A stretch of DNA of 53,291 bases from Bacteroidota bacterium (GCA_027619415.1 JAQCFO010000010.1:1-53291), one strand, 5' to 3'; shown: positions 43,642-53,291, numbered from the stretch's first letter. The notes: generated by a model from the sequence alone, not told the origin. Translations and numbers: made by a program.

Positions 43642-46600
43642 TTATTCTTCTAGTCTGATATCTAGACCTAGACCTTTTAGTTCATGCATTAACACATTAA
43701 ATGATTCTGGAAGTCCAGGATCGGGCATAGTTTCACCTTTAACAATAGCTTCATAAGCTTTAGCTCTACCCTGAACATCATCTGATTTAATTGTTAAAAT
43801 TTCTTGTAAAGTACTTGAGGCACCGTATGCTTCAAGCGCCCAAACTTCCATTTCTCCAAATCTCTGACCACCAAATTGGGCTTTCCCACCTAAAGGTTGT
43901 TGAGTGATTAAAGAATATGGTCCAATTGATCTAGAGTGCATCTTATCATCTACCATATGACCTAATTTTAACATATAAATAACACCAACAGTTGCAGGTT
44001 GATCAAATCTTTTACCAGTGCCTCCATCATACAAATAAGTATGTCCAAATTTTGGTATACCTGCCTCATTTGTTAAATCATTAATTTGGTCTATGGTTGC
44101 ACCATCAAAGATTGGAGTTGAGAATTTTTTTCCTAATTTTTGACCAGCCCACCCTAATACAGTCTCATAAATTTGACCAATATTCATTCTAGAGGGTACT
44201 CCAAGTGGATTTAATACTATATCTACAGGAGTTCCATCTTCAAGAAATGGCATATCTTCTTGTCTGACAATTCTAGCAACAATTCCTTTGTTTCCATGTC
44301 TTCCTGCCATTTTATCTCCAACCTTAAGTTTTCTCTTTTTGGCAATATAAACTTTAGCTAATTTTAAAATTCCAGGAGGAAGTTCGTCTCCAACAGAAAT
44401 AGTAAACTTTTCTCTTCTAAGCATACCTTTAAGATCATTATCTTTTATTTTATAATTATGAAGTAAAGAAATTACTAAACCATTTACTTTTTTATCAACA
44501 GCCCACTGACCAGAAACTAAATGGGTATATTCTTCTACTTGATTAAGCATTTTTAGCGAATACTTTTTACCTTTTGGAATAATTTCCTCTTCTAAATCAT
44601 TGAAAATTCCTTGACAAGTTTTACCACCCAAAATGTTATATAGTTTTTCAACTAATTGATCTTTTAAAGATTTATATTTGAGTTCATAACTAGCTTCAAG
44701 TTCAATTAAAAGATCTTTATCTTCAGATCTTTTTCTTTTATCTTTAACAGGTCTTGTAAATAATTTTTTATTAATTACAACACCATTTAAAGAAGGAGGT
44801 GCTTTTAGAGAAGCATCCTTCACATCTCCAGCCTTATCACCAAATATTGCTCTTAGTAATTTTTCTTCAGGTGTAGGATCAGATTCACCTTTAGGAGTGA
44901 TTTTACCAATTAAAATATCACCTGGATGAACCTCTGCACCAATTCGAATCATTCCATTTTCATCTAAATTAGCAGTTGCTTCTTCGCTTACGTTTGGAAT
45001 ATCATTTGTAAGTTCTTCCATTCCCAATTTAGTATCCCTAACATCAATTGAGTACTCATCAATATGAAGAGAGGTAAATACGTCATCTCTAACAACTTTC
45101 TCAGAAATAACAATCGCATCTTCAAAATTATAACCTTTCCAAGGCATGAAAGCTACTTTAAGGTTTCTTCCTAATGCAAGTTCACCTTTTTGAGTAGCAT
45201 ACCCTTCACATAATACCTGACCCTTTTTAACTAAATCACCTTTTGCAACAATCGGTTTCAAATTAATACAAGTACCCTGATTAGTTTTTCTAAATTTAAT
45301 AAGAGGATAAGTTTTTTCATCAATATCAAAACTTGTTATTTTTTGTTCTTCAGTAAGACTATATTTAATTGTAATTTTCTGAGAGTCTACATAAGTAACC
45401 TTACCGTCATAATCAGCATTAATTAAAACTTTGGAATCAGAAGCAACTTGTCTTTCTAAACCAGTCCCTACTATAGGAGATTCAGGTTTTAATAAAGGAA
45501 CTGATTGTCTCATCATATTTGATCCCATTAGAGCCCTATTAGCATCATCATGCTCTAAAAATGGAATAAGAGATGCAGAAATAGAAGCAATTTGGTTAGG
45601 AGCAATATCAGCATATTCAACATCTTTAGGATCGATTACTGGATAATCTGCTCCTTGTCTAGCGATAACTTTATCGGAAAGAATTTTTCCATCCTTGTCT
45701 TTGGGAAGGTTTGCTTGAGAAATCAGTTTTCCTTCTTCCTCTTCAGCACTTAAAAATTTATAATTTTTCAAGTCTACTACACCATTCTCAACTTTTCTAT
45801 ATGGTGTTTCAATAAAACCTAAATTATTAACTTTTGCAAAAACTCCTAAAGAAGAAATTAATCCAATATTTGGTCCTTCTGGAGTTTCAATTGGGCATAA
45901 TCTTCCGTAATGTGTATAATGAACATCTCTCACTTCAAAACCGGCTCTTTCTCTAGAAAGTCCACCAGGTCCTAATGCAGATAATCTTCTCTTATGAGTA
46001 ATTTCAGCTAATGGGTTAGTTTGATCCATAAATTGAGACAACTGATTTGTTCCAAAAAATGAATTAATAACTGAAGATAATGTTTTAGCATTAATTAAAT
46101 CAATTGGAGTAAACACTTCATTATCTCTAACATTCATTCTTTCACGAATAGTACGTGCCATTCTTGATAAACCAACTCCAAATTGTGAAGACAGTTGTTC
46201 GCCTACCGTCCTTACTCTTCTGTTAGATAAATGATCAATATCGTCAATTTCAGCTTTTGAATTAATTAATTCAATTAAGTATTTTATAATAGTTATAATA
46301 TCTTCTTTAGTTAAAACTAACTTATCCATTTCAATGTCAAGCCCTAACTTCTTGTTCATTCTATACCTACCCACTTCACCAAGGCTATACCTTTGTTCAG
46401 AGAAAAATAATTTATCTATTATTCCTCTTGCGGTTTCTTCATCTGGCGGTTCAGCATTTCTTAATTGTCTGTAAATATGTTCAACCGCTTCCTTTTCAGA
46501 ATTAGTTGGATCTTTTTGTAAAGTATTATGAATTATAGCATAATCAGAATATTGACCATCAACCTTATGCAATAAAATAGTTTTAGAGCTTGTTTCTAAA

Positions 46601-47448
46601 ATTTCTTCAATATTTTCTTTATCTATTACAATATCTCTATCTAAAATAATCTCGTTTCTTTCAATAGACACAACTTCGCCAGTATCTTCATCAACGAAGT
46701 CTTCAAACCAAGAGTTTAATACTCTTGCAGCCAACTTTCTGCCAATACATTTTTTAAGTCCAGATTTAGAAACTTTAACTTCTTCAGCTAAATCAAATAT
46801 TTCTAAAATATCTTTATCTCTTTCAAAACCAATAGCTCTAAGTAAAGTTGTAACTGGTAATTTCTTTTTTCTATCAATGTAAGCATACATAACGCTATTA
46901 ATATCTGTAGCAAACTCAATCCATGAACCTTTAAAAGGGATTACCCTAGCAGAATACAATTTAGCACCATTAGCATGAAAAGATTGACCAAAAAATACTC
47001 CAGGAGATCTATGTAACTGAGAAACAACAACACGTTCGGCGCCATTTATTATAAATGTTCCACTTGGTGTCATGTAAGGAATTACTCCTAAGTAAACATC
47101 CTGAACTATTGTTTCAAAATCTTCATGTTCTTCATCAGAACAAGACAGCTTTAATCTAGCTTTAAGCGGAACACTATAAGTTAAACCTCTCTCAATACAT
47201 TCTTGAATAGAATAACGGGGAGGATCCACAAAGTAATCTAAGAATTCTAATATAAACTGATTTCTAGAATCTGAAATAGGAAAATTATCTAAAAAAGTAT
47301 TAAAAAGACCTTCATCAGTTCTTTCATCAGATTTTGTTTCAAGTTGGAAAAAATCACTAAAAGATTTTAACTGTATATCAAGAAAATCTGGATAATCAGG
47401 AATGTCAGTAGCTGTAGCAAAGTTTAATCTATTTATAATGTTATGCAT
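43642..47448 (-). CDS. rpoB: DNA-directed RNA polymerase subunit beta
   Basis: 1268 aa catalytic subunit. The rifampicin region contains [34 protein letters not shown], with the expected drug-binding residues (Q, D, H, R, S) and no sign of a resistance substitution. Later come [12 protein letters not shown] and [13 protein letters not shown], and the C-terminus has [24 protein letters not shown]. The gap to rplL holds a hairpin (47482-47512). rpoC follows at 18 nt. Confidence 0.99.
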   Translation of the reverse strand: MHNIINRLNFATATDIPDYPDFLDIQLKSFSDFFQLETKSDERTDEGLFNTFLDNFPISDSRNQFILEFLDYFVDPPRYSIQECIERGLTYSVPLKARLKLSCSDEEHEDFETIVQDVYLGVIPYMTPSGTFIINGAERVVVSQLHRSPGVFFGQSFHANGAKLYSARVIPFKGSWIEFATDINSVMYAYIDRKKKLPVTTLLRAIGFERDKDILEIFDLAEEVKVSKSGLKKCIGRKLAARVLNSWFEDFVDEDTGEVVSIERNEIILDRDIVIDKENIEEILETSSKTILLHKVDGQYSDYAIIHNTLQKDPTNSEKEAVEHIYRQLRNAEPPDEETARGIIDKLFFSEQRYSLGEVGRYRMNKKLGLDIEMDKLVLTKEDIITIIKYLIELINSKAEIDDIDHLSNRRVRTVGEQLSSQFGVGLSRMARTIRERMNVRDNEVFTPIDLINAKTLSSVINSFFGTNQLSQFMDQTNPLAEITHKRRLSALGPGGLSRERAGFEVRDVHYTHYGRLCPIETPEGPNIGLISSLGVFAKVNNLGFIETPYRKVENGVVDLKNYKFLSAEEEEGKLISQANLPKDKDGKILSDKVIARQGADYPVIDPKDVEYADIAPNQIASISASLIPFLEHDDANRALMGSNMMRQSVPLLKPESPIVGTGLERQVASDSKVLINADYDGKVTYVDSQKITIKYSLTEEQKITSFDIDEKTYPLIKFRKTNQGTCINLKPIVAKGDLVKKGQVLCEGYATQKGELALGRNLKVAFMPWKGYNFEDAIVISEKVVRDDVFTSLHIDEYSIDVRDTKLGMEELTNDIPNVSEEATANLDENGMIRIGAEVHPGDILIGKITPKGESDPTPEEKLLRAIFGDKAGDVKDASLKAPPSLNGVVINKKLFTRPVKDKRKRSEDKDLLIELEASYELKYKSLKDQLVEKLYNILGGKTCQGIFNDLEEEIIPKGKKYSLKMLNQVEEYTHLVSGQWAVDKKVNGLVISLLHNYKIKDNDLKGMLRREKFTISVGDELPPGILKLAKVYIAKKRKLKVGDKMAGRHGNKGIVARIVRQEDMPFLEDGTPVDIVLNPLGVPSRMNIGQIYETVLGWAGQKLGKKFSTPIFDGATIDQINDLTNEAGIPKFGHTYLYDGGTGKRFDQPATVGVIYMLKLGHMVDDKMHSRSIGPYSLITQQPLGGKAQFGGQRFGEMEVWALEAYGASSTLQEILTIKSDDVQGRAKAYEAIVKGETMPDPGLPESFNVLMHELKGLGLDIRLEE

Positions 47449-47481
47449 TTAAATCAATTTAAATTAAAAGAACGTAAAAAA

Positions 47482-47512
47482 TTAAGTACAAGGGTTTAGC
47501 CCTAAAACTTAA
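47482..47512 (-). terminator. Hairpin with U-tract (attenuator) between rplL and rpoB
   Basis: Minus strand: TTAAGT, ttt, AGGG, loop CTAAA, CCCT, tgt, ACTTAA, then six T. The two stems are stacked around a symmetric 3/3 internal loop, and the T-run begins directly at the stem base. It lies in the only sizeable gap (96 nt) of the operon and would lower RNA polymerase subunit output relative to ribosomal protein, as the rplL-rpoB attenuator does in E. coli. It may equally be a processing site. Confidence 0.6.
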
Positions 47513-47544
47513 GAAATTTTAAATAAAACTAAGGATTAAGCTAA

Positions 47545-47922
47545 TTATTTTAACTCAACCTCAGCTCCAGCTTCTTCAAGAGATTTCTTGAATCCTTCAG
47601 CTTCAGCTTTAGAAACTGCTTCTTTAATATTACTTGGCGCATTATCAACAAGTTCTTTAGCTTCTTTCAAGCCTAAACCTGTTAATTCTTTAACAAGCTT
47701 AACAACTGCTAATTTTGAACCTCCAGCTGCAGTTAACACAACATCAAATTCTGATTTTTCTTCAGCTACTTCAGCATCACCACCTGCCGCAGGTCCAGCT
47801 GAAACTACTGCTGCTGCTGCTGGTTCGATACCATATTCGCTTTTAAGAATCTCTGCTAACTCGTTAACTTCTTTAACTGTTAGATTAACTAATTTTTCTG
47901 CAAAATCTTTTAAATCTGCCAT
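47545..47922 (-). CDS. rplL: 50S ribosomal protein L7/L12
   Basis: 125 aa stalk protein, acidic, with an alanine-rich hinge ([14 protein letters not shown]) between the N-terminal dimerisation domain and the C-terminal factor-binding domain ([20 protein letters not shown]... [15 protein letters not shown]). It binds L10 and recruits EF-Tu and EF-G. The start is preceded by a (TAA)6 tract at 47935-47952 and no Shine-Dalgarno. An antisense frame on the plus strand at 47588-47953 is a shadow. Confidence 0.98.
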   Translation of the reverse strand: MADLKDFAEKLVNLTVKEVNELAEILKSEYGIEPAAAAVVSAGPAAGGDAEVAEEKSEFDVVLTAAGGSKLAVVKLVKELTGLGLKEAKELVDNAPSNIKEAVSKAEAEGFKKSLEEAGAEVELK

Positions 47923-47934
47923 TTTTATAAATAT

Positions 47935-47952
47935 TTATTATTATTATTATTA
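47935..47952 (-). repeat. (TAA)6 trinucleotide repeat before rplL
   Basis: Six perfect TTA units on the plus strand (TAA on the transcribed strand), 12 nt upstream of the rplL ATG, in the 39-nt gap between rplJ and rplL. Unstructured A/U-rich leaders help initiation in Bacteroidota, which use few Shine-Dalgarno sites. Slippage-prone. Confidence 0.6.
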
Positions 47953-47961
47953 AATTTTTAA

Positions 47962-48483
47962 CTACTCTTTTTTGTTAGAAAGTGTTTTTAACACTCCTGA
48001 AATTGTTGCTCCACCAGATTTTAAAGCGGAAATAAGGTTTTTAGCTGGGGACTGTAAAATTGTAATTACTTCTCCAATTAACTCCTCCCTTGACTTGATG
48101 TTTGATAAAGTCTCAAGTTGATCATCCCCTAAAAAAATGGCATCTTCAATAGAAGCACCTTTTAAGATAGGTTTATCAGCTTTCTTTCTAAATAGCTTGA
48201 TTAATTTAGCTGGCGAATTACCAATCTCTGAATACATCAAAGCTGTATTGCCTACTAACACTTGATTTAGGTCTCCAAAGTCTCTATCAGAAGTTTCCAT
48301 TGCTTTACTTAACAATGTATTTTTTACTACTGAAAGTTTAACATTTGCTTTAAAACAAGCTCTTCTTAAGTTACTTGTTTGAACAGCATTAAGACCTGAA
48401 ACATCCGTCATGTAAATATTAGTGTTATCAGCTAATTCAGCAGTTAACCTTTCTATTACCTTAGATTTTTCTTCTCTTGTCAT
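47962..48483 (-). CDS. rplJ: 50S ribosomal protein L10
   Basis: 173 aa stalk base protein. N-terminus MTREEKSKVIERLTAELADNT, central VSGLNAVQTSNLRR and VVKNTLLSKAM, and a C-terminal helix that binds L7/L12 dimers (EVITILQSPAKNLISALKSGG). In many bacteria L10 represses its own operon via a leader upstream of rplJ. Here the gap to rplA is just 14 nt, leaving no room for that leader, so the E. coli type of control is unlikely here. Confidence 0.98.
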   Translation of the reverse strand: MTREEKSKVIERLTAELADNTNIYMTDVSGLNAVQTSNLRRACFKANVKLSVVKNTLLSKAMETSDRDFGDLNQVLVGNTALMYSEIGNSPAKLIKLFRKKADKPILKGASIEDAIFLGDDQLETLSNIKSREELIGEVITILQSPAKNLISALKSGGATISGVLKTLSNKKE

Positions 48484-48497
48484 TTTATTATTTTTAA

Positions 48498-49184
48498 CTA
48501 AATATTAGTGTCAATATTAATACCTGGACTCATCGTACTAGACATAGAAATACTTTTCAAATACGTGCCCTTGGATGAATTTGGTTTAAGCTTAATTATA
48601 TTCTGAATTAACTCAAGAGAATTCTCATAAATTTTATCAGCATCAAAAGAAACTTTACCTATTGAAGCATGAATAATACCAGTTTTTTCTACTTTAAAAT
48701 CAATCTTACCTGCTTTAACTTCAGAAACCGCCTTAGCAACATCCATAGTTACTGTACCAGTTTTTGGATTTGGCATCAAACCTCTAGGACCTAATATTTT
48801 TCCTAATGGACCTAACTTACCCATAACACTTGGCATAGTTATAATCACATCAACATTAGTCCAGCCATCTTTGATTTTTTGTAAATATTCATCAAGTCCA
48901 ACATAATCAGCACCAGCATCTTGAGCCTCTTTTTCTTTGTCAGGTGTTACAAGGGCAAGAACTTTAACATCTTTACCTGTACCGTTAGGAAGAGTAACAA
49001 TTCCTCTGACATTTTGATCAGCTTTTTTAGGATCTACTCCAAGACGAACAGCCAAATCAACAGAAGCATCGAAATTAAGTTTAGAAATTTCTTTAACAAC
49101 TCCACAAGCTTCTTTTAAGGAATAAATTTTTGAGTTATCTATTTTAGATAAAGCATCTTTACGTTTTTTTGTAATTTTTGTCAT
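48498..49184 (-). CDS. rplA: 50S ribosomal protein L1
   Basis: 228 aa. L1 signatures: [44 protein letters not shown] and [20 protein letters not shown]1 forms the mobile L1 stalk that releases deacylated tRNA. It lies between rplK (17 nt) and rplJ (14 nt) and is co-transcribed with both. Confidence 0.98.
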   Translation of the reverse strand: MTKITKKRKDALSKIDNSKIYSLKEACGVVKEISKLNFDASVDLAVRLGVDPKKADQNVRGIVTLPNGTGKDVKVLALVTPDKEKEAQDAGADYVGLDEYLQKIKDGWTNVDVIITMPSVMGKLGPLGKILGPRGLMPNPKTGTVTMDVAKAVSEVKAGKIDFKVEKTGIIHASIGKVSFDADKIYENSLELIQNIIKLKPNSSKGTYLKSISMSSTMSPGINIDTNI

Positions 49185-49201
49185 AATCTTAAATTAAAAA
49201 A

Positions 49202-49639
49202 TTAAAAAGGAGCTTGGCCTTTAACCTTAATTCCCATCGATCTAGCAGTTCCAGCAATCATCTTCATTGCTGATTCAACAGTGAAAGCGTTTAAATCAAC
49301 CATCTTATCTTCTGAAATCAATTTAATTTGATCCCAAGAAACGGTTGCTACTTTACTACGATTCGGTACTCCAGATCCCTTTTTAACCTTAGCTGCTTCC
49401 AATAATTGTACGGCTGCAGGTGGAGTTTTAACCACAAATTCAAAAGACTTGTCTTTGTAAACTGTAATAGCAACAGGTAAAATTTTACCAGGATTTTCTT
49501 GAGTTCTTGTGTTAAACTGCTTACAAAATTCCATTATATTAACACCAGCCGCACCTAATGCAGGTCCAACAGGTGGTGATGGGTTGGCAGCACCGCCTCT
49601 AATTTGTAATTTCAGTACTTTTTCTATTTCTTTAGCCAT
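49202..49639 (-). CDS. rplK: 50S ribosomal protein L11
   Basis: 145 aa. Signatures: [32 protein letters not shown] (the proline-rich thiostrepton-binding N-terminal region) and the RNA-binding C-terminal domain ending [14 protein letters not shown]11 sits at the GTPase-associated centre and is used by release factors, including RF3 partner factors. The leader (AATAATAAATATTAATAATG) has no Shine-Dalgarno. Confidence 0.98.
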   Translation of the reverse strand: MAKEIEKVLKLQIRGGAANPSPPVGPALGAAGVNIMEFCKQFNTRTQENPGKILPVAITVYKDKSFEFVVKTPPAAVQLLEAAKVKKGSGVPNRSKVATVSWDQIKLISEDKMVDLNAFTVESAMKMIAGTARSMGIKVKGQAPF

Positions 49640-49702
49640 TATTAATATTTATTATTTCTTAAATAATTGGAAGCTATTTAAAAAATGTTTTATATGTAAC
49701 AT

Positions 49703-50257
49703 TTATATTTTCTCTACTTGCATATAAGAAAGCTCTAAAGGAGTTTTTCTTCCAAATATCTTAACCATTACTTCTAATTTCCTCTTGTCTTCATTTACAT
49801 TTTCAACAGTACCATTAAATCCATTAAAAGGTCCATCAATAACTTTAATATTTTCACCCATTGCAAAGGGAATTGAAATATTTTCTGATTCAGTTGAAAG
49901 ATCATCAACTGTACCAAGCATTCTGTTAACTTCAGCAGTTCTCAATGGAATAGGATCTCCTCCTTTAGTTTCGCCAAGAAAACCTATTACGTTAGGCAAA
50001 GCTTTAATAATATGCGGAATTTCTCCTGATAAATTAGCTTTAATCATAATATAACCAGGAAAATAAACCTTTTGCTTACTTACTTTTTTACCTTTTCTTA
50101 TTTGAACAACTTTTTGAGTAGGAACCAACATTTCTTCAACAAACTCAGAAAAACCAAGTCTATTAATTTCAGATTCCATATAGTTTCTGATTTTATTTTC
50201 TTGACCACTTACGGCTCTCACAACATACCATTTTTTTATATCTGTATCCGCCATCAT
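49703..50257 (-). CDS. nusG: Transcription termination/antitermination protein NusG
   Basis: 184 aa. NGN domain: KKWYVVRAVSGQENKIRNYME and VYFPGYIMIKANLSGE. The KOW domain is near the C-terminus: GENIKVIDGPFNGFNGTVENVNEDKRKLEV. NusG binds RpoC and links transcription to translation. Two adjacent ATG codons begin the gene; the second (MADTDIKKW) is equally possible. It starts directly after secE. Confidence 0.97.
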   Translation of the reverse strand: MMADTDIKKWYVVRAVSGQENKIRNYMESEINRLGFSEFVEEMLVPTQKVVQIRKGKKVSKQKVYFPGYIMIKANLSGEIPHIIKALPNVIGFLGETKGGDPIPLRTAEVNRMLGTVDDLSTESENISIPFAMGENIKVIDGPFNGFNGTVENVNEDKRKLEVMVKIFGRKTPLELSYMQVEKI

Positions 50258-50449
50258 TTAATTGATAAGTTCAAAATAAAATTTAAATACTCTAGATAAA
50301 ATACTGTCTGCAAACCAAATAATCAGTGAAAAAATTATAGAAAACAATAAAACTATTACTGTAAGATTAGAGAGTTCAGCAAAAGGAGTCCACGAAACGT
50401 GTTCTTTTAATTCTGAAAATGACTCTTTAACGTAAGAAACTATATTCAT
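50258..50449 (-). CDS. secE: Preprotein translocase subunit SecE
   Basis: 63 aa, single-TM form. N-terminal amphipathic helix MNIVSYVKESFSELKEHVSWTP, then one hydrophobic segment (LTVIVLLFSIIFSLIIWFA). The frame stays open upstream to an ATG at 50494, but that stretch is the antisense-free part of tRNA-Trp, so the ATG at 50449 is the real start. SecE holds SecY at the membrane. It abuts nusG with no gap and starts 15 nt after the tRNA. Confidence 0.95.
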   Translation of the reverse strand: MNIVSYVKESFSELKEHVSWTPFAELSNLTVIVLLFSIIFSLIIWFADSILSRVFKFYFELIN

Positions 50450-50464
50450 TATTCTATATTTTTG

Positions 50465-50537
50465 CACGGGTTGAGAGACTCGAACTCCCGACACCTGGTT
50501 TTGGAGACCAGTGCTCTACCAACTGAGCTAAACCCGT
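50465..50537 (-). tRNA. trnW: tRNA-Trp (anticodon CCA)
   Basis: Complete 73-nt cloverleaf on the minus strand. Acceptor ACGGGTT pairs with AACCCGT. The D-arm is around TTAGCTCAGTTGGTAGAGCA. The anticodon stem CTGGT/ACCAG encloses the loop CTCCAAA, with anticodon CCA. The T-arm contains GTTCGAGTC. The discriminator is G (as in bacterial tRNA-Trp), and the 3-prime CCA is not encoded, so Cca must add it. It is inserted between tuf and secE. Confidence 0.97.
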
Positions 50538-50580
50538 ATCTCTAAAATTGGTGAAATTAAACACCTTAATTTATAGCCAC

Positions 50581-50610
50581 AAAAGGCATCTGTGTAAACA
50601 GATACCTTTT
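50581..50610 (-). terminator. Hairpin after tuf
   Basis: 13-bp arms with one mismatch (AAAAGGTATCTGT / ACAGATGCCTTTT on the minus strand), loop TTAC, ending in TTTT within the stem. Located 21-50 nt after the tuf stop, before tRNA-Trp. It is a strong stem, but the U-tract is only four, so partial read-through into trnW-secE-nusG is plausible. No separate TAnnTTTG box was found between it and the tRNA. Confidence 0.65.
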
Positions 50611-50630
50611 GTAGATTTTGTATTATATTA

Positions 50631-51815
50631 TTATAAAATCTTAGTAACCTGACCAGCACCAACTGTTCTACCACCTTCTCTAATCGCAAATCTTAATCCA
50701 ACGCTACAAGCAATTGGAGAGATAAGGTCAACGGTAATAGTTAAATTATCACCAGGCATTACCATCTCTACTCCTTTAGGAAGTATGATATTACCAGTAA
50801 CATCAGTTGTTCTTACATAAAATTGTGGTCTATAGTTGTTATGAAATGGAGTGTGTCTACCACCTTCTTCTTTCTTTAATATATACACCTCAGCTTCAAA
50901 TTTATCATGTGGCTTAACAGACCCTGGTTTACAAATTACCATTCCTCTTGTAATTTGACTTTTCTCAATACCTCTTAATAAGATACCAACGTTATCACCA
51001 GCTTCACCTCTATCTAAAATTTTTCTAAACATTTCAACACCAGTAACAGTAGAAGATAACTTCTCTGCACCCATACCGATAATATCAACTGAATCACCTG
51101 TATTAGCTACACCTGTTTCAATTCTACCAGTTGCTACAGTCCCTCTACCTGTAATAGAAAACACATCTTCAACAGGCATTAAAAAATCTTTATCAACCTC
51201 TCTTTTTGGAAGTTCAATCCAAGAATCTACAGATTCCATAAGTTTAACTACCGAATCAACCCATTTTTGCTCTCCATTTAAAGCTCCTAAAGCAGAACCT
51301 AAAATCACAGGACCATTTTCACCATCATACTCATAAAAACTTAATAATTCTCTTACTTCCATTTCAACAAGCTCTAATAACTCTTCATCATCAACTTGAT
51401 CAGCTTTGTTAAGAAAAACAACCATACGAGGAATACCAACCTGTCTTCCAAGTAAGATATGTTCTCTAGTTTGAGGCATTGGCCCATCAGAAGCAGCAAC
51501 CACAAGGATTGCGCCATCCATTTGAGCAGCACCTGTAACCATATTTTTTACGTAATCCGCGTGACCAGGACAGTCAACGTGAGCGTAATGACGGTTAGCA
51601 GTTTGATACTCAACGTGAGAAGTGTTAATTGTTATACCTCTTTCTTTTTCTTCAGGAGCATTGTCAATTTGGTCAAAGCTTCTTGCTTCAGAAAAACCTA
51701 AATCAGCTAATACTTTAGTAATAGCAGCAGTTAGGGTAGTTTTACCATGATCAACGTGTCCAATTGTACCAATATTTAAATGTGGTTTTGAACGATCGAA
51801 AGTTTCTTTAGCCAT
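50631..51815 (-). CDS. tuf: Elongation factor Tu
   Basis: 394 aa. G1 GHVDHGKT (19-26), switch [15 protein letters not shown]4 NKAD, and the domain 3 end [13 protein letters not shown]. Delivers aminoacyl-tRNA. The ATG at 51815 ([22 protein letters not shown]) is the standard start. It has its own -7 box 34-41 nt upstream and heads the tuf-trnW-secE-nusG-rplKAJL-rpoBC cluster. Codon use is biased, as expected for a highly expressed gene. Confidence 0.99.
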   Translation of the reverse strand: MAKETFDRSKPHLNIGTIGHVDHGKTTLTAAITKVLADLGFSEARSFDQIDNAPEEKERGITINTSHVEYQTANRHYAHVDCPGHADYVKNMVTGAAQMDGAILVVAASDGPMPQTREHILLGRQVGIPRMVVFLNKADQVDDEELLELVEMEVRELLSFYEYDGENGPVILGSALGALNGEQKWVDSVVKLMESVDSWIELPKREVDKDFLMPVEDVFSITGRGTVATGRIETGVANTGDSVDIIGMGAEKLSSTVTGVEMFRKILDRGEAGDNVGILLRGIEKSQITRGMVICKPGSVKPHDKFEAEVYILKKEEGGRHTPFHNNYRPQFYVRTTDVTGNIILPKGVEMVMPGDNLTITVDLISPIACSVGLRFAIREGGRTVGAGQVTKIL

Positions 51816-51848
51816 AATATGTGTGTTTTGTTACTTTTAAAATGAGCG

Positions 51849-51856
51849 CAAATATA
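51849..51856 (-). promoter_or_regulatory. Putative -7 box (TATATTTG) for tuf
   Basis: A minus-strand exact TAnnTTTG match, with a predicted start near 51842 and a leader of about 27 nt. It is the longest leader among the canonical boxes in this window. No -33 TTTG at 19-21 nt; the upstream region is AT-rich. Confidence 0.45.
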
Positions 51857-51956
51857 TAAATTTTATATCAAAAAAATTAATAATTATGTATTTTTTTAAC
51901 CCATATAAACTAATGTTTTAAAATTTAAAATCATAATACCATTAATATTTCAATAA

Positions 51957-53258
51957 TTAAAGTTGTTTTTTTACTATAAATAACCCTGAATTTATATCAC
52001 TTATAATAATGTTTCCACTTTTAAAGTAAGGATAAACACTCCAGGCCCCATTAAACGCATCAGTATTTCCTTTTTTTCCATCATGATCATCTCCTGGATC
52101 CTGATTTTTAAATGTGCCTTGATAGTTTAAACCATCTTTATTATGATCGTTATAAGTATTAAAAAAACCTGTTTCTATAATATACTTTTGGTCAATATTG
52201 GAAATATCTATAATTCTTAATCCTGCAGTATAGCTTGCAAGAAAAAACTCATTTCCTTTTACATAACCATTATGATCTATTGCTTTATTCTCTGAATAAT
52301 AATCAAAATGATGAACTGGATTATCTAAATCACTTAAGTCAATTATTACAGTTCTTGTTTTAGCATCAACTTTTAAATCATATGAAGAATCCAACTCATC
52401 CAATTCATCACCTAAAAGGGCATATTTATGATCTTCTGTGAGCCAAGATTGATGAGTGTATTGATGATCATAAAAAAAAGAACTAATTAATTTTGGTTCA
52501 CTTTTATTCGTTACATCAACTACCACAACTTTATTTTGATTACTTCCAAAATAAATTTCTTTACCAAAATAGTCTTGATCAGGACCCTTGTATGTTACGA
52601 TTTGTGCATCATGACTATATCCGAATTCAGGTGCTTCTAATTCAAGTTGAGGATCTAACGGGCTGGACAAGTTTAATGCATGAATTCCTTTTGTTCTGGC
52701 TCCTGCTGTGTACGCATAACCCGAATCTTCATTTATAGCAATATTATGGGCCTGACCATATTGATTATAAATAAAGTCTGCAGAAAAAACTTTTACCGTT
52801 TCCACATTTCGAAGCTTGGCTAAGTTAAATACTTGAAGCCCATGATCTGATGCTTCACTAACTATATATACATAATCATTATACACCTTCATATCTCTCC
52901 ATGAACTATCAACAGTTGCTGTTGGAAGCTTGCCTAAATATAAAGGATTAGTTGAATCCGTTATATCAATGAAAGCTGTTCCATTATTTACACCCATGAT
53001 TGCATATTCCCTTCCAGTTGATAAATCTGTCCAACCCCAACAATCATTACCAGCTTGTGCATCCATTTCTTCAAGCGAAACATAACCCATTAAATTATAA
53101 TTCAAACATGAATATTCGTAATCTGTTCCATCTACTTTAGCTATACCATCAGTACAAATTGCTAATGGAGGATCTATATTTTCACTATCATCATAATCTT
53201 CATTTTGACAAGAAGCCAACAGTATAAAACATAAAAATTTAATATATTTTTTTTTCAT
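51957..53258 (-). CDS. LVIVD-repeat lipoprotein (choice-of-anchor B family)
   Basis: 433 aa exported lipoprotein. The signal peptide ends in the lipobox LASC (cysteine 17). The mature protein has five or more LVIVD-type beta-propeller-like repeats: AFIDITDSTNPLYLGKLP, HALNLSSPLDPQLELEAPE, VVVVDVTNKSEPKLISSF, VIIDLSDLDNPVHHF and LRIIDISNIDQKYIIE. An N-terminal segment has paired cysteines (C33ICTDG-type and NDCWGW). The family is common in marine Bacteroidota; the ligand is unknown. The C-terminus ends in a strand (SGLFIVKKQL), not a sorting domain, so anchoring is by lipid. It is upstream of tuf, and no promoter box is visible in the 33 nt before the window edge. Confidence 0.85.
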   Translation of the reverse strand: MKKKYIKFLCFILLASCQNEDYDDSENIDPPLAICTDGIAKVDGTDYEYSCLNYNLMGYVSLEEMDAQAGNDCWGWTDLSTGREYAIMGVNNGTAFIDITDSTNPLYLGKLPTATVDSSWRDMKVYNDYVYIVSEASDHGLQVFNLAKLRNVETVKVFSADFIYNQYGQAHNIAINEDSGYAYTAGARTKGIHALNLSSPLDPQLELEAPEFGYSHDAQIVTYKGPDQDYFGKEIYFGSNQNKVVVVDVTNKSEPKLISSFFYDHQYTHQSWLTEDHKYALLGDELDELDSSYDLKVDAKTRTVIIDLSDLDNPVHHFDYYSENKAIDHNGYVKGNEFFLASYTAGLRIIDISNIDQKYIIETGFFNTYNDHNKDGLNYQGTFKNQDPGDDHDGKKGNTDAFNGAWSVYPYFKSGNIIISDINSGLFIVKKQL

Positions 53259-53291
53259 TTAATAAATTTAAAAAATTTAATTATATAACGG

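Noticed and set aside
47588-47953. A 121-aa plus-strand frame opposite rplL
   Set aside because: It is the mirror of the alanine-rich L7/L12 hinge and has no homology or promoter; typical antisense shadow.
50450-50494. An extended secE start at 50494
   Set aside because: The extra 15 codons lie over tRNA-Trp (50465-50537); the ATG at 50449 gives the normal SecE N-terminus.
1-53291. CRISPR arrays, prophage, insertion sequences, toxin-antitoxin or restriction loci
   Set aside because: No regularly spaced repeats, integrases, transposases or related genes appear; all 50 or so genes are core or small conserved genes.

Overview
This window is a dense, very AT-rich chromosomal stretch of a Bacteroidota bacterium, most likely a streamlined, probably marine member of the Flavobacteriales. 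The evidence for that is: the gene set (bacillithiol enzyme BshC, DUF4295 beside L28/L33, a flavobacterial-type E2 with HRVVNG, DUF3467 after rpoC, COX15-type heme A synthase); -7 boxes of the Bacteroidota form TAnnTTTG; an absence of Shine-Dalgarno sequences; and very short or negative gaps between genes. No prophage, insertion sequence, CRISPR array or restriction system is visible. Nearly every gene is a housekeeping gene.

Layout. 1-1927: tail of a DUF349-like gene (+), then ruvX-def-mazG on the minus strand. 1992-6281: a plus-strand run dapD, tsaC-like, cca, heme A synthase and a pRiA4b ORF-3-like gene. 6278-7339: an unrecognised minus-strand gene with kinase-like motifs. 7422-9401: uvrB (+), then hsp20 and sucC (-), and lysA (+). 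12529-29487: a long minus-strand block holding pyrG-yidC-mnmA; bshC, guaA, a LysM/substrate-binding-fold lipid-free exported protein and an OsmC protein; ftsY-rimO; rpmB-rpmG-DUF4295; and an E2, exonuclease, FAH hydrolase, cinA string. 29563-33051: recR (-), a sodium:solute symporter (+), a CoA-binding protein and a FabH-like synthase (-). 33175-36143: htpG, a frameshifted DoxX-like gene and a DUF4369-type lipoprotein (+). 36146-37349: idi-queD-unknown (-). 37428-39014: prfC (+). 39015-51815: the classic tuf, tRNA-Trp, secE-nusG-rplKAJL-rpoBC-DUF3467 cluster, all minus strand. 51957-53258: an LVIVD-repeat lipoprotein (-).

The genes cover translation and its quality control (tRNA modification and CCA addition, L1/L7/L10/L11/L28/L33, EF-Tu, RF3, deformylase, RimO), transcription (RpoB/C, NusG), membrane insertion (YidC, FtsY, SecE), repair (UvrB, RecR, RuvX), nucleotide synthesis (PyrG, GuaA), lysine and isoprenoid synthesis, the TCA cycle, and stress (HtpG, Hsp20, BshC, OsmC).

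The most interesting signals are regulatory. hsp20 and htpG lie 23 kb apart on opposite strands, yet share a 36-bp promoter architecture in perfect register (TTTGTC, 13 nt, TGGTAT, 4 nt, TTTGATT), flanked by TGTC/GACA half-sites. This looks like a heat-shock promoter different from the usual TAnnTTTG. Other signals are a hairpin with a U-tract between rplL and rpoB, a promoter whose -33 element sits in a terminator loop upstream of ftsY, near-leaderless promoters, a (TAA)6 tract before rplL, and an uncharacterised protein with aminoglycoside-phosphotransferase-like D...N and DFD motifs.
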